Source: Profundicola sp048268105 (GTDB lineage: Bacteria; Bacteroidota; Bacteroidia; Flavobacteriales; Weeksellaceae). From it: DNA of 64,000 bases. The notes below the pieces were generated by a model. It did no database searches and had not been told where the DNA came from. It worked only from the letters and a program-made list of their open reading frames with translations. Position 1 is the first letter of the stretch. Every line of letters starts with the position of its first letter. The DNA is taken from contig JBLWWH010000009.1 of assembly GCA_048268105.1 (NCBI GenBank), positions 55,068-119,067 on the forward strand, in the 5' to 3' direction. Positions 56,401-64,000 of the stretch are shown here, piece after piece. The translations under genes were made by a program, and so were the position numbers.

Positions 56401-59058
56401 ATGCAAAAGACTCATTTTTACTTCCTATTTTTAATTTTATCCTTTAATTTTTTATCCGCACAAGAGAAATGCAACTACCGCGGAATGGTTTTAGACTCAT
56501 TACAATTTCCGGTATATGATGCTTCTATTTCGGCATTTGATGAAAATAACAAAAGCGCAGGATTTACCTTTTCTGATAAAGAAGGAGAATTTAAACTCGA
56601 AATGGATTGTGGCAAAAATTATGAAATCGAAATTGAGCACGTAAACTACGAACCACTTCTTAGAAAAATTACTTTAAATAAAAACATGCGCGAAGAAATT
56701 ATTCTTCAAAATTCAAGTATAAAACTGCAGGATATTGTCGCGCAAGGTAGAATTCCTATAAAGGTAAAAGGTGATACCATAGAATATGATGCCGATTCAT
56801 TTAAAACAGGAAGTGAAGAAACATTAGAGGATATTTTAAAAAAATTACCTGGAATTCAAGTAGAAGATGGCAAAGTTTTTTATCAAGGTAAGGAAATACG
56901 TTCGATTAAGGTAGAAGGCCGTGAAATATTTGGAGGAAATACCAAGCTTTTGACCAAAAATTTACCATCAGATGCCGTAGATAAAATTCAGTTGAATAAG
57001 AAGTTTAAAGCCAATCCTTTTGCTAATTCCATGCAAGATGAAGAGCAGCCCGAGCTAAATATTGTCTTAAAAGAAGACAAGAAAAATCTTATTTTCGGGA
57101 ATGTCTCTCTGGGTGGTGATGCCGATAAACATTACGATTTACAAGAAAAGCTCTTTAGGTTTAGTTCTAAAACCGATGCAACTTTGATTTCGGATTTCAA
57201 TACCTATGGTAAAACCGTTTTTTCCAACGAAGATTACTTTCAGTTCTTGGGTGGAATCTCTGAATTTATGGAAGAAGGAGGTTCAAATGCCTTGCGTTCG
57301 AGCATGGCGAATGTGATGTTCGGTTCTGGGCAAAAAGCCACGAGCATGAGCAATCACTTGGGAGCTTTTCACTTTGGTTATGAACCAATTAAAAAAATGA
57401 ACATCACGGCTTTTGCCTTGGCAACAGATAATAACTTGAATTATGAATCCAGTACCGAAAGAATTTATTCTAACTTCACCCAACGAGACGAAAAGACCAA
57501 TAATCAGGATATTTTTTCTTTTATCTCTAGATTAAAATTAGACTACACCATTAATTCTAAATCTAATCTGAAATATCGCATCAATTTCAACGAGCAAAAT
57601 CAGGATAACATAAGCGATATCAATAGTTTTATGAATGATGATACAGAAGCGAGCATCTTTAGAAAAACCAAACAACAAAGAGATAATACGAATATTAGCC
57701 AAAGATTGAGCTATATTAGAAAAGTTGGAAAAGATGATAACTTTGGAGTGTATTTAACGCATTCGCACCAGAAAGAATCTCCTGATTTACAACTCACCGC
57801 TACCGAAGAACCATTTGCAGGATTCTTTGAGTTTACGCCGATGAATGATTTATATACCTTAAATGAAAACCAAACTCTGGTTTCCAATACCTTTCAAGGA
57901 TTAGCGATTTACAATCATTTAATTACCAATTTAAGTAATATTAGAATCAAGTTAGGTTTAAATAAAAATGATCAAAAATTAGATAATTCATTATATAATA
58001 ATGATCAATTGATTCAGAATGAGTTTACGCCAACCCAAATGGAGTTTGACTTTACGGAACTATACGCAGACGCAACTTATACGCGTAAAATTGATAAATT
58101 TAAATTTGATTTAGGTGCTGGAATCCACAAATTCAAGACAGAAAATGTGGGAACTCAAACATATAGTTCTCTTGATCTAACGAGAGTTTTACCTCATTTT
58201 AATGGAGAATATAATTTTAATAATGCTAGTTCGCTAAGGCTTTCTTACGAACATACCTATGAAATTCCACAAATTAAAGAATTAACGGAGGCTTATGATA
58301 TTCGTGGTTACTTTGATATTTACAGAGGTTCTGCTGATTTGCGAGAAGCTAGATATCAAAAGGTAAACTTGAGCTATAATATTTTTAATTATTTTAAATT
58401 CTTCAACCTTTGGACAAGTCTTAGTTATTCTAAAAAGACGGATAACATTAGAACCGAAGGATTTTTCGCAGATCAAATTCAATTTAGTACACCATTTAAC
58501 TCAGAAACGCCAGAGAACACTTGGTCCTACTCTATTTATGCTTCTAAAAGATTCAATAAAGTTTATACCTTAAAAGTAAATGGAAGTTTAAGCTTTGCTG
58601 ATTTTGAGTCAAGAAATAATAACATTAAACTAGAGAACAAGTCCAATTTCTACTCTGGAACCGTAACCAATACTTTCAAGTTCAGAAAGAAATTTGAACT
58701 TGATGCTGGATTAAACTATGTCCGAAACGACTATAGCAACCAACTAACTGAAAACGACTTTGTGAATTGGAAGCCTTTCTTAAAAACGGCTTGGATGCTT
58801 TCGGATGCGATTTTATTACAAGCCGATTATGATTTTAATAATCAGTTTTCTAATGGTGAAAAAATTAACGAAAACCATGATTTAGGCTTAAGTGTTCGAT
58901 ACAAACCAGCTAGGAAAATTTATACATATCTGACGGCTGGAAACCTGTTAGACAATAACAAAATTGTAAGTAATAGTTTCAATGATTTCTATACGAGCAT
59001 CAATACCCGCAATACTTTGGGGAGATATTTTATTGTGAGTGTTAGATATAAATTTTAA
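56401..59058 (+). CDS. Outer-membrane beta-barrel protein with carboxypeptidase-like N-domain
   Basis: An 885-residue exported protein. Signal FYFLFLILSFNFLSAQ is followed by a CarboxypepD_reg-like domain (about 22-105, with YRGMVLDSLQFPVYDASISAF). A plug-like region carries TLEDILKKLPGIQVEDGKVFYQGK, and a large barrel ends in RYFIVSVRYKF with C-terminal Phe. It is TonB-receptor-like in layout but shows no clear TonB box, so energy coupling is uncertain. GLPGLI genes are often next to such receptors, and this arrangement suggests a shared surface uptake or assembly task. Confidence 0.85.
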   Translation: MQKTHFYFLFLILSFNFLSAQEKCNYRGMVLDSLQFPVYDASISAFDENNKSAGFTFSDKEGEFKLEMDCGKNYEIEIEHVNYEPLLRKITLNKNMREEIILQNSSIKLQDIVAQGRIPIKVKGDTIEYDADSFKTGSEETLEDILKKLPGIQVEDGKVFYQGKEIRSIKVEGREIFGGNTKLLTKNLPSDAVDKIQLNKKFKANPFANSMQDEEQPELNIVLKEDKKNLIFGNVSLGGDADKHYDLQEKLFRFSSKTDATLISDFNTYGKTVFSNEDYFQFLGGISEFMEEGGSNALRSSMANVMFGSGQKATSMSNHLGAFHFGYEPIKKMNITAFALATDNNLNYESSTERIYSNFTQRDEKTNNQDIFSFISRLKLDYTINSKSNLKYRINFNEQNQDNISDINSFMNDDTEASIFRKTKQQRDNTNISQRLSYIRKVGKDDNFGVYLTHSHQKESPDLQLTATEEPFAGFFEFTPMNDLYTLNENQTLVSNTFQGLAIYNHLITNLSNIRIKLGLNKNDQKLDNSLYNNDQLIQNEFTPTQMEFDFTELYADATYTRKIDKFKFDLGAGIHKFKTENVGTQTYSSLDLTRVLPHFNGEYNFNNASSLRLSYEHTYEIPQIKELTEAYDIRGYFDIYRGSADLREARYQKVNLSYNIFNYFKFFNLWTSLSYSKKTDNIRTEGFFADQIQFSTPFNSETPENTWSYSIYASKRFNKVYTLKVNGSLSFADFESRNNNIKLENKSNFYSGTVTNTFKFRKKFELDAGLNYVRNDYSNQLTENDFVNWKPFLKTAWMLSDAILLQADYDFNNQFSNGEKINENHDLGLSVRYKPARKIYTYLTAGNLLDNNKIVSNSFNDFYTSINTRNTLGRYFIVSVRYKF

Positions 59059-59078
59059 CTTTAAACAAATATTTAGAT

Positions 59079-59732
59079 ATGCTTTTTAGAATTATATACT
59101 TCACGGTATTAGCGCTATTCTCTCTTCCCATGATGGCACAAGAGGTAAAACTATACCAAATGCCAGGCAAACAGATTATAACTCATGAGATTTATGAGAA
59201 TGTAGCCACGGAGATAGAAGAGCAAAAGGGCATCATTATGTTATATGATTCTATTCAGCGCAACGATACAGTTTTCTATCGTGTGGGCATAAAACCAGAT
59301 TATAGTAAACAGAGAAATCCATATGCTAAATTTATGAATATGATCGGCGAAGATTTCCCATTAAACTTATTTAATATTAAAACCAACGGACAGCCGATTT
59401 TTGTTAACTTTTGGTTTACCAGTTGTCCACCATGTATTAAGGAAATTCCGGATCTAAATGAATTAGCTGATAAATACAAAAATAAAGCTCAATTTGTGGC
59501 CATAACATTTAATACAACTGAACAAGTAAATAAGTTTTTAGAAACACGTCCGATTAACTTTACTCATATCACCAACAAGAAAGCTGCATTAGGAAGTTTT
59601 GGCGTAAGAAGTTATCCTATGAATATGTTGTTAGACAAAAACGGTAAAATTCTTTACGTGGACGGCATGCTAAATTACACGCTATGGGAAGTGGAAATGT
59701 TGTTGGATAAGGAGCTAATGGCCAAGCAATAA
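59079..59732 (+). CDS. TlpA-like periplasmic thioredoxin-fold protein
   Basis: A 217-residue protein with signal peptide FTVLALFSLPMMAQ. The thioredoxin fold has the active site Cys116-Pro-Pro-Cys119 in FWFTSCPPCIKEIPDL, and the cis-Pro loop is FGVRSYPMNMLLDKNG. An N-terminal region of about 80 residues after the signal is not thioredoxin. It should act as a thiol-disulfide reductase in the periplasm. It begins 21 bases after the barrel gene and so is probably cotranscribed with it. Confidence 0.9.
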   Translation: MLFRIIYFTVLALFSLPMMAQEVKLYQMPGKQIITHEIYENVATEIEEQKGIIMLYDSIQRNDTVFYRVGIKPDYSKQRNPYAKFMNMIGEDFPLNLFNIKTNGQPIFVNFWFTSCPPCIKEIPDLNELADKYKNKAQFVAITFNTTEQVNKFLETRPINFTHITNKKAALGSFGVRSYPMNMLLDKNGKILYVDGMLNYTLWEVEMLLDKELMAKQ

Positions 59733-59734
59733 GG

Positions 59735-59769
59735 GTTCGCAGTTCTCAGTTCTCTGTTCGCAGTTAGAG
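59735..59769. repeat. Five imperfect 7-bp tandem repeats
   Basis: GTTCGCA, GTTCTCA, GTTCTCT, GTTCGCA and GTTAGAG follow each other immediately downstream of the thioredoxin-fold gene. Similar heptads occur between genes in other Bacteroidota as dispersed repeats (from memory). They lie 43 bases before the IS3 element. Confidence 0.7.
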
Positions 59770-59880
59770 GATCTCGGTTTTCTGTTGGTCCATTCATCTA
59801 TATGGTTGACACTGTAAGCTTCCCCAAAAGCGGGACTGTTTAAAAGTATATAAACATTATTAACTTTAAACAGTAAAATA

Positions 59881-60147
59881 ATGAGAAAGAGTAAATATTC
59901 ACCGCAGAAGATTACAAAGATTTTAAAAGAATTTGAATCTGGAAAAGATATTAATACAATTGTTAGAGAACATGGAGTTAGCAAAGCTACGTTTTATAAG
60001 TGGCGTTAACGCTACGGCGGCATGGAAGCAAGTGAATTAAAGAAAATAAAAGCTCTTGAAGAAGAAAACGCCAAACTCAAACGGATGTATGCTGATTTGG
60101 CATTAGAATTAGATATGGCTAAGTACATTATTGAAAAAAAGCTTTAA
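59881..60147 (+). pseudogene. IS3 transposase OrfA, interrupted by TAA
   Basis: ATG at 59881 opens an HTH protein (YSPQKITKILKEFESGKDI, VSKATFYKWR). A TAA at 60007-60009 stops it after 42 residues. The same frame continues RYGGMEASELKKIKALEEEN as a leucine-zipper-like helix to 60145. Related OrfA proteins have a charged residue here, so one point change probably made the stop. The stop blocks OrfA and the OrfAB fusion, so the copy should not transpose unaided. Confidence 0.85.
60134..60141 (+). promoter_or_regulatory. A7G slippery site for OrfA-OrfB -1 frameshift
   Basis: Seven A and a G end orfA. Slipping back one base joins it to the orfB frame, which reads KALKPCHKRAIIKDVL with no stop into MTKYPKGKSK. 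This is the known IS3 way of making the transposase. Confidence 0.8.
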
Positions 60148-60182
60148 AGCCTTGCCATAAGAGAGCTATCATAAAAGATGTT

Positions 60183-61007
60183 TTGACCAAATATCCAAAA
60201 GGCAAAAGCAAGGCTTGCCGTATTTTACAGACTAGTCGAAGTAGCTTGGTGTATCAATCCATTAAAAATGAGGCTGATTTAATCCAGCGATTAGAGAAAT
60301 TTGCTCAAGACCATCCAAGAGAAGATTTTTGGAAGTGTTATTATCCCCTTCGTAATGATGGAGACCAAGTAAATCATAAGCGATTGCATAGGGTTTACAA
60401 ACAGATGGGTCTTCCTCATCGTAGAAAGACTAAAAAACGCTTACCGCAGCGAGTGAAAGAAACTATTGAAATTCCTGAAAGTTTTACCCATACTTGGAGT
60501 ATTGATTTTATGAGCGATAGTTTAACCAACGGTAGAAAGTTCAGAAGTTTTAATGTTATGGATGATTTTAATAGAGAAGTATTATTTATAGAAACTGATT
60601 ATTCACTCAAAAACAGCAGAGTTATTTGGGTTTTAAAACACCTTGTAAATAAACACGGAAAGCCAAAACGAATACGAATGGATAATGGACCTGAATTTAT
60701 TGCTAAATTAGCACAGGATTGGAGCCAGGTTATGGAAATTGAATTTAAATACACCCAACCAGGTAAACCAACACAAAACGCTTTAATAGAGCGTTTTAAC
60801 AAAAGTTATCGTGAAAACGTACTCGATCCATATTTGTTCGATAGCATTGACCAAGTCAGAGAAATAAGCGACCAATGGGTAGAAGATTATAATTACCACA
60901 GACCACACGATGCCTTAGGAGGAACTAGCCCGGTAAACTATAAAATAAAGAAAGAAAAACAGTTGAAGGACTTCGTTCCGCTACTGCTACGCCTTCGCAT
61001 CACTTAG
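60183..61007 (+). CDS. IS3 transposase OrfB (DDE integrase)
   Basis: A 274-residue integrase-core part. The catalytic triad is Asp108 (WSIDFMSD), Asp167 (RMDNGPEF) and Glu203 (NALIERFNKSYREN). The upstream HTH_21 part (KACRILQTSRSSLVYQ) and the closing YNYHRPHDALGG...PVNY motif are typical. A TTG start at 60183 is nominal, because the protein is normally made as an OrfAB fusion through the A7G slip. OrfB itself is intact. Confidence 0.9.
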   Translation: MTKYPKGKSKACRILQTSRSSLVYQSIKNEADLIQRLEKFAQDHPREDFWKCYYPLRNDGDQVNHKRLHRVYKQMGLPHRRKTKKRLPQRVKETIEIPESFTHTWSIDFMSDSLTNGRKFRSFNVMDDFNREVLFIETDYSLKNSRVIWVLKHLVNKHGKPKRIRMDNGPEFIAKLAQDWSQVMEIEFKYTQPGKPTQNALIERFNKSYRENVLDPYLFDSIDQVREISDQWVEDYNYHRPHDALGGTSPVNYKIKKEKQLKDFVPLLLRLRIT

Positions 61008-61075
61008 TCCTTCAACTGTAAAACGTTATAGAATATTGTATACTTTTAACTTGTACTAAAAAGGGGAAGCTTACA

Positions 61076-61453
61076 CTTTATAGGTAGTTTTGTATTGCTG
61101 TCCGATAAAACACCCTTATACCTCTGTAATAGGTCTGCATAAATATCGGCAAACACTTCACTACTTCTGTTTTTGTTTGCATTAGACAGAGTGTTACGTT
61201 TGGGAAAATAATCCATATTCAAATGATTGATTTTGCCCTCACATGCTAAGAAAACAGTGGTTAACTCTCTCAATGAACCTACTCCACTTAGTACAGCATA
61301 TAGCATCGTAACTAGATGCTTATTGGTTTTGAATCGTTTATAATACCTATCACTTTTATGCTTTTCAGCTGTCCGAGTAATTATAGATGATGGAATCAGA
61401 TTTAATATCTGTTTCATTATTGGATGTCCGCTAAAATGTCTACTTTTATTCAT
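61076..61453 (-). pseudogene. Truncated IS4-family transposase (DUF4372 N-domain)
   Basis: The 126 codons from MNKSRHFSGHPIMKQIL to SNTKLPIKC match the N-terminal DUF4372 domain of Bacteroidota IS4-type transposases: KSDRYYKRFKTNKHLVTMLYA and RNTLSNANKNRSSEVFADIY. The family is normally near 380-400 residues. The gene is cut exactly at the IS3 right end (61075); the frame then runs ten codons into IS DNA. The missing part is not found on the other side of the IS. Confidence 0.87.
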
Positions 61454-61489
61454 ATATCTGGTTTGTGCAAAAACAAGATATAAACAATT

Positions 61490-61520
61490 GGGGGGAATTC
61501 TTTGGAATTCCCCCTTTTTT
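61490..61520 (+). terminator. Strong hairpin beside the IS4 remnant
   Basis: GGGGGAATTC (61491-61500) pairs with GAATTCCCCC (61505-61514) around TTTG, followed by six T. It looks like an intrinsic terminator for rightward transcripts. It may belong to the IS4 end, and would isolate the module at 61661 from transcription through the IS elements. Confidence 0.75.
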
Positions 61521-61603
61521 CTAATTTAATCGGACACTAATGATTCCTTTTTATAACAGTTTATTTACAGTGATTTACAGTTTTTTATTTCAGATTATTA
61601 TTC

Positions 61604-61640
61604 TAAATTTGCCAGTAATAGTAGTCTAAGTAGGACTATT
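61604..61640 (+). promoter_or_regulatory. Promoter and palindrome before the surface-protein module
   Basis: TAAATTTG (61604-61611) is an exact -7 box. Just downstream, AATAGT (61617-61622) and ACTATT (61635-61640) form an inverted repeat at the likely transcription start. The repeat TTTACAG occurs twice upstream (61565-61580). Together they could be an operator for the HTH proteins of the same module. Confidence 0.45.
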
Positions 61641-61660
61641 GTTAAAAAACCAACCAATTG

Positions 61661-62269
61661 ATGAGAAAAAAGGACATAAAAGCAAGAGAATTAATTTTAC
61701 TCAGAACAGCCATAAAGCTGTTCGGACTTTTATGTTTCTTCTTTTCTTTTACTGTTTCAGCACAGATTTTCCAAATCAACAATACGGAAATTTTTATCGG
61801 AGATGAAACGGTAGTTACACAAAACTTTTCGCAAATCCAAAAACCAGACTCTGTACATATTTACATCACAGCAGGAACCACGGTTACAGGGTTACACTCT
61901 GACCAAAACATTGCGGTTATTTATTTGGAAAAACCTGAAGAAACAAAAACACATTTAGCGGAAAAACCTTCTGAACAGGAAAAAAAGGTAGCGGAACATA
62001 CACCAAGCGAAAAAAAGGCAATACACCAAAAAGAAACCTTTAAGCAAAGTGACAGCCAAAAAGCGTTCTTCTTTTCTGCTCATCATAGCACGGCTGTTGC
62101 TCTCTCCCCTACGCAAAACAAAAAGCTGTTGGTGCATTTCCCGAAAGAAGCCAAAGCTGTTATTATGATAAAACAGTCTTCTCGAGAACTTGTTTTGGAG
62201 AAGAATAACTTTTATATACCCTCTGTTTGTTTAACGGCAATCAGCATCCGTCCGCCACCTTTTATTTAG
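61661..62269 (+). CDS. Exported protein of unknown function in acquired module
   Basis: A 202-residue protein starting MRKKDIKARELILL. A long basic N-terminus precedes the hydrophobic LFGLLCFFFSFTVSAQ, so it has an extended signal peptide cleaved after SAQ. The first mature part (QIFQINNTEIFIGDETVV) looks beta-helical, and a Lys/Glu/His-rich segment (about 90-130) follows. I know no family; similar proteins seem to occur in Chryseobacterium. The ATG follows a TTG by one codon. First gene of the module. Confidence 0.65.
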   Translation: MRKKDIKARELILLRTAIKLFGLLCFFFSFTVSAQIFQINNTEIFIGDETVVTQNFSQIQKPDSVHIYITAGTTVTGLHSDQNIAVIYLEKPEETKTHLAEKPSEQEKKVAEHTPSEKKAIHQKETFKQSDSQKAFFFSAHHSTAVALSPTQNKKLLVHFPKEAKAVIMIKQSSRELVLEKNNFYIPSVCLTAISIRPPPFI

Positions 62270-62351
62270 AAATATAATAAATCAACTTAGGAGAAAGAGT
62301 TTTAAATGACTCTTTTCCTATTATCAATTAATCAATTAAATTTTTAACAAA

Positions 62352-63149
62352 ATGAAAAAAAACATTATAACATTATTCGCACTTATAATTAGTGCAATCG
62401 TCTTTTCTCAAGTCGGTATCAACACAGATGATCCACAAACAACATTAGACATCAATGGATCTCTTGCAAACAGAGAATCTATTGTTTCAATAGATTCCAA
62501 CAACGCAGTTACCATTACACCAAATATGAGTCAATATCGGATTGACGGTGATGCAACAGCTGATTTCACAATTACTGCAGGAGCAGCGTCAATAGATGGT
62601 CAAAGATTAGTTATTTTCAACAACACAACGGGCGGATATACAGGAAAACTAAATAATATAAATATCCCAAATGGTTTCGCGGTTGAATTCATATACAGTA
62701 ACGATGCTTGGCGCTCAACTGCTTTTAATAGTTCAATTGCAAGCGTATATGCTTCGCAAGTAAAAATACCGCCTCATGCAAACGAAGGAACAGGAGCGGC
62801 AGATTTTACCAATCATGGCAATACTAATTATGACGTTAATAATTGGCATGTTATTTCCAAAGCATCCACAGCTGCAGGAAACGGATATCCTGCTAAGATG
62901 AAAATTGTTTATGAATACCAAGGGACTCCTTTTAATTTGAACAAATTATATCCGATATTTACTGCCGGAAACAGTAGTAGTCATCCCCATACATTTCTTG
63001 TAAATTTTATTGACATCAGTAATGATATTTCTACAGGAAAAACAAGAATGACTGTTGCTGTAAACAGAATGGATAATTTGGCAGCCACTTCAGCCAACTG
63101 GTCCGGAACATTTTTAATCAACTTTTTATTGATAAATTCTAGTTTATAA
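62352..63149 (+). CDS. VGINT-type secreted surface protein
   Basis: A 265-residue exported protein. Signal IITLFALIISAIVFSQ is followed at once by VGINTDDPQTTLDINGSL, an N-terminal motif that many Flavobacteriia surface proteins share. A middle part (about 60-120, DATADFTITAGAAS) is strand-rich. The C-terminal half has YPIFTAGNSSSHPHTFLVNFID and ends NFLLINSSL. No T9SS C-terminal sorting domain is evident. Many paralogues occur per genome in Chryseobacterium (from memory). Function unknown. Confidence 0.75.
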   Translation: MKKNIITLFALIISAIVFSQVGINTDDPQTTLDINGSLANRESIVSIDSNNAVTITPNMSQYRIDGDATADFTITAGAASIDGQRLVIFNNTTGGYTGKLNNINIPNGFAVEFIYSNDAWRSTAFNSSIASVYASQVKIPPHANEGTGAADFTNHGNTNYDVNNWHVISKASTAAGNGYPAKMKIVYEYQGTPFNLNKLYPIFTAGNSSSHPHTFLVNFIDISNDISTGKTRMTVAVNRMDNLAATSANWSGTFLINFLLINSSL

Positions 63150-63185
63150 TAAAAATATGAATTTTAAAAAATCCATATCGGACAA

Positions 63186-63577
63186 ATGATGAGAGAGACG
63201 ATTGCAGAAAGTGGGACAGAAATGTCCCACATCTGTAATATTTTCAATTGTACAGAAGAAGAAATTCAAAGCATGTTGGATTCTGAAAGTTTGGATACTG
63301 AGATTCTTCTGAAATGGAGTAAATTGTTGGAGTACGATTTTTTCAGGATTTATAGCCAACATCTAATTTTGTATGCACCACCATCCGCAAAAAAGGAAAA
63401 TTCTATAAAGAAAAAATCTTCCCTCCCGCAATTCAGAAAAATATTTACACAAAAGATATAATAGATTTTATTCTGGAACAGATAAACTCAAATGAAATGA
63501 CCAAACAGCAAGTCATAAAGCGATACAAAATACCCAAAACCACACTTTACAAATGGATAAGAAAATACAAAAAATGA
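63186..63577 (+). pseudogene. XRE-like plus HTH regulator, broken by one frameshift
   Basis: ATG at 63186 (or 63189) opens MRETIAESGTEMSHICNIF, with an XRE-like pattern of Bacteroidota (ESLDTEILLKWSKLLEYDFF). The frame ends at TAA 63459 after FRKIFTQKI. In the -1 frame from A-run 63437-63441 it reads IYTKDIIDFILEQINSNEMT to KTTLYKWIRKYKK and stops at 63577. That tail is an HTH of transposase type. One missing A in the run explains the break; slippage on AAAAA could also restore it. It lies 36 bases after the surface-protein gene. Confidence 0.75.
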
Positions 63578-63816
63578 TTCCCAATTATAAACTTATATTC
63601 TCAGACATTCTCGATAAAAAATTTCCAGATAAAAAATAAAACTGTTTTTCTATTTTATACAAATCTCAACTTACAGTATTGGATATAATTAAACTCAACA
63701 AAATGATATTTGGAAAAAATAAAGAAAATGAAAAGTTAAACCATAGACACCGCTCTTATAGCAAATCAGATATTCTCAAAATATTGGATTATCAGAAAAA
63801 ACAAAATTTGAATTAG
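63574..63816 (+). pseudogene. Second HTH protein remnant, two in-frame stops
   Basis: ATG at 63574 overlaps the previous stop (ATGA) and gives MIPNYKLIFSDILDKKFPDKK, then TAA at 63637. The same frame goes on NCFSILYKSQLTVLDIIKLN, RHRSYSKSDILKILDYQKKQ to a TAG at 63814. From memory, such proteins continue with a closing HTH (LANHFKLSRNTVAKW type), which here is lost. The overlap with the first HTH gene shows that they were a coupled pair. Identification is from memory of related genomes. Confidence 0.6.
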
Positions 63817-64000
63817 AAAAAACTATTGGCAACATTAGTAGCTGATGCACAACCCAAATTTTTGCTTAAAATTCTAAATAAACCAAGCCAATAGAAGCGA
63901 TTTAAGCCATTTATTTCAGTTGTCAGTTTGGGTTACTGGCTAATTTTTTTAGATTTTTAAGTTGCTTAAATGGCAAGTATGCAAGCCTAAAATTAGGTTT
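63817..64000. other. Non-coding end of window
   Basis: No convincing gene. GCCATTTA (about 63907) and TAAATGGC (about 63966) form a short inverted pair. The sequence may be an element end or decayed DNA. Confidence 0.4.

Larger units (their letters stand above)
59813..61075 (+). mobile_element. IS3-family insertion sequence (complete ends, orfA nonsense)
   Basis: The element is 1263 bp. Terminal inverted repeats are TGTAAGCTTCCCC (59813-59825) and its exact complement at 61063-61075, with TG and CA ends typical of IS3. A second shared block, TTAAAAGTATA, lies 27 bases inside the left end (59840-59850) and 26 inside the right (61039-61049). It encodes orfA and orfB joined by an A7G slippery site. 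No short target duplication is visible: the flanks are GACAC on the left and CTTTA on the right. Confidence 0.9.

Noticed and set aside
59715..59984. Minus-strand frame covering the heptad repeats and the IS3 left end
   Set aside because: It crosses an IS boundary, has only a TTG start and no recognisable protein features.
6139..63816. Stop-codon reassignment to explain the in-frame stops
   Set aside because: TAA, TAG and TGA are all used as normal terminators by neighbouring genes, and all three occur among the internal stops.
1..64000. tRNA, rRNA, CRISPR arrays and classical riboswitches
   Set aside because: I read all gaps above about 100 bases and saw no cloverleaf, spaced repeat array or known riboswitch core. 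A covariance-model scan would be decisive.

Overview
The window is a low-GC, densely coded chromosome segment of a Bacteroidota bacterium, most likely class Flavobacteriia and plausibly near Weeksellaceae (Chryseobacterium/Empedobacter-like). Lineage markers are the GLPGLI family, DUF2795, DUF3810, a PorV/PorQ-type outer-membrane protein, a ClpC with UVR motif, a SecA of 1119 residues, -7 promoter boxes of the TAnnTTTG type, and almost no Shine-Dalgarno sequences. I recognised no rRNA, tRNA, CRISPR array or riboswitch.

Bases 1-52900 are mostly core housekeeping genes in short operons of both orientations: a partial aldehyde dehydrogenase, priA, proline dehydrogenase, lipoprotein MsrA, a decayed CHAP-amidase gene, secA, a DUF2795 gene, nitronate monooxygenase, a SufA-type carrier and sufB, glutamate dehydrogenase, a nucleotide-sugar epimerase, a PorV/PorQ protein, pssA, a DEDDh exonuclease, htpG, two related small membrane proteins, DoxX, alaS, an M23 peptidase with a MerR regulator, DUF3810, panB, a pseudouridine synthase, lpdA, a DUF2027-Smr protein and clpC. 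Then follow a TANGO2/DinB/ATP-grasp cluster, a rhomboid protease, ybaB, lipoproteins, recF-DUF721-obgE, lysS, holA, an HsdR-N-like protein, an SLC45-like transporter, a DUF937-OmpA fusion, a lysophospholipid acyltransferase and a family 2 glycosyltransferase. Convergent genes are commonly separated by strong, often bidirectional hairpins.

Bases 52904-59732 form an envelope cluster: three tandem GLPGLI proteins (the third broken by an in-frame TGA), a 50-residue two-helix membrane protein, a fourth GLPGLI protein, a large outer-membrane beta-barrel protein with an N-terminal carboxypeptidase-like domain, and a TlpA-like thioredoxin. All but the 50-residue protein carry export signals, so they probably act together at the periplasm and outer membrane; the molecular role of GLPGLI proteins is unknown.

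Bases 59735-64000 are accessory DNA: 7-bp tandem repeats, a complete IS3-family element (59813-61075) with a nonsense codon in orfA, a truncated IS4-family transposase cut exactly at the IS3 end, and an acquired-looking module of a signal-peptide protein, a VGINT-type surface protein and two helix-turn-helix genes, both broken. Together with the CHAP pseudogene and the third GLPGLI gene, five loci keep their reading frame across internal stop codons, or nearly so, which points to recent gene decay.
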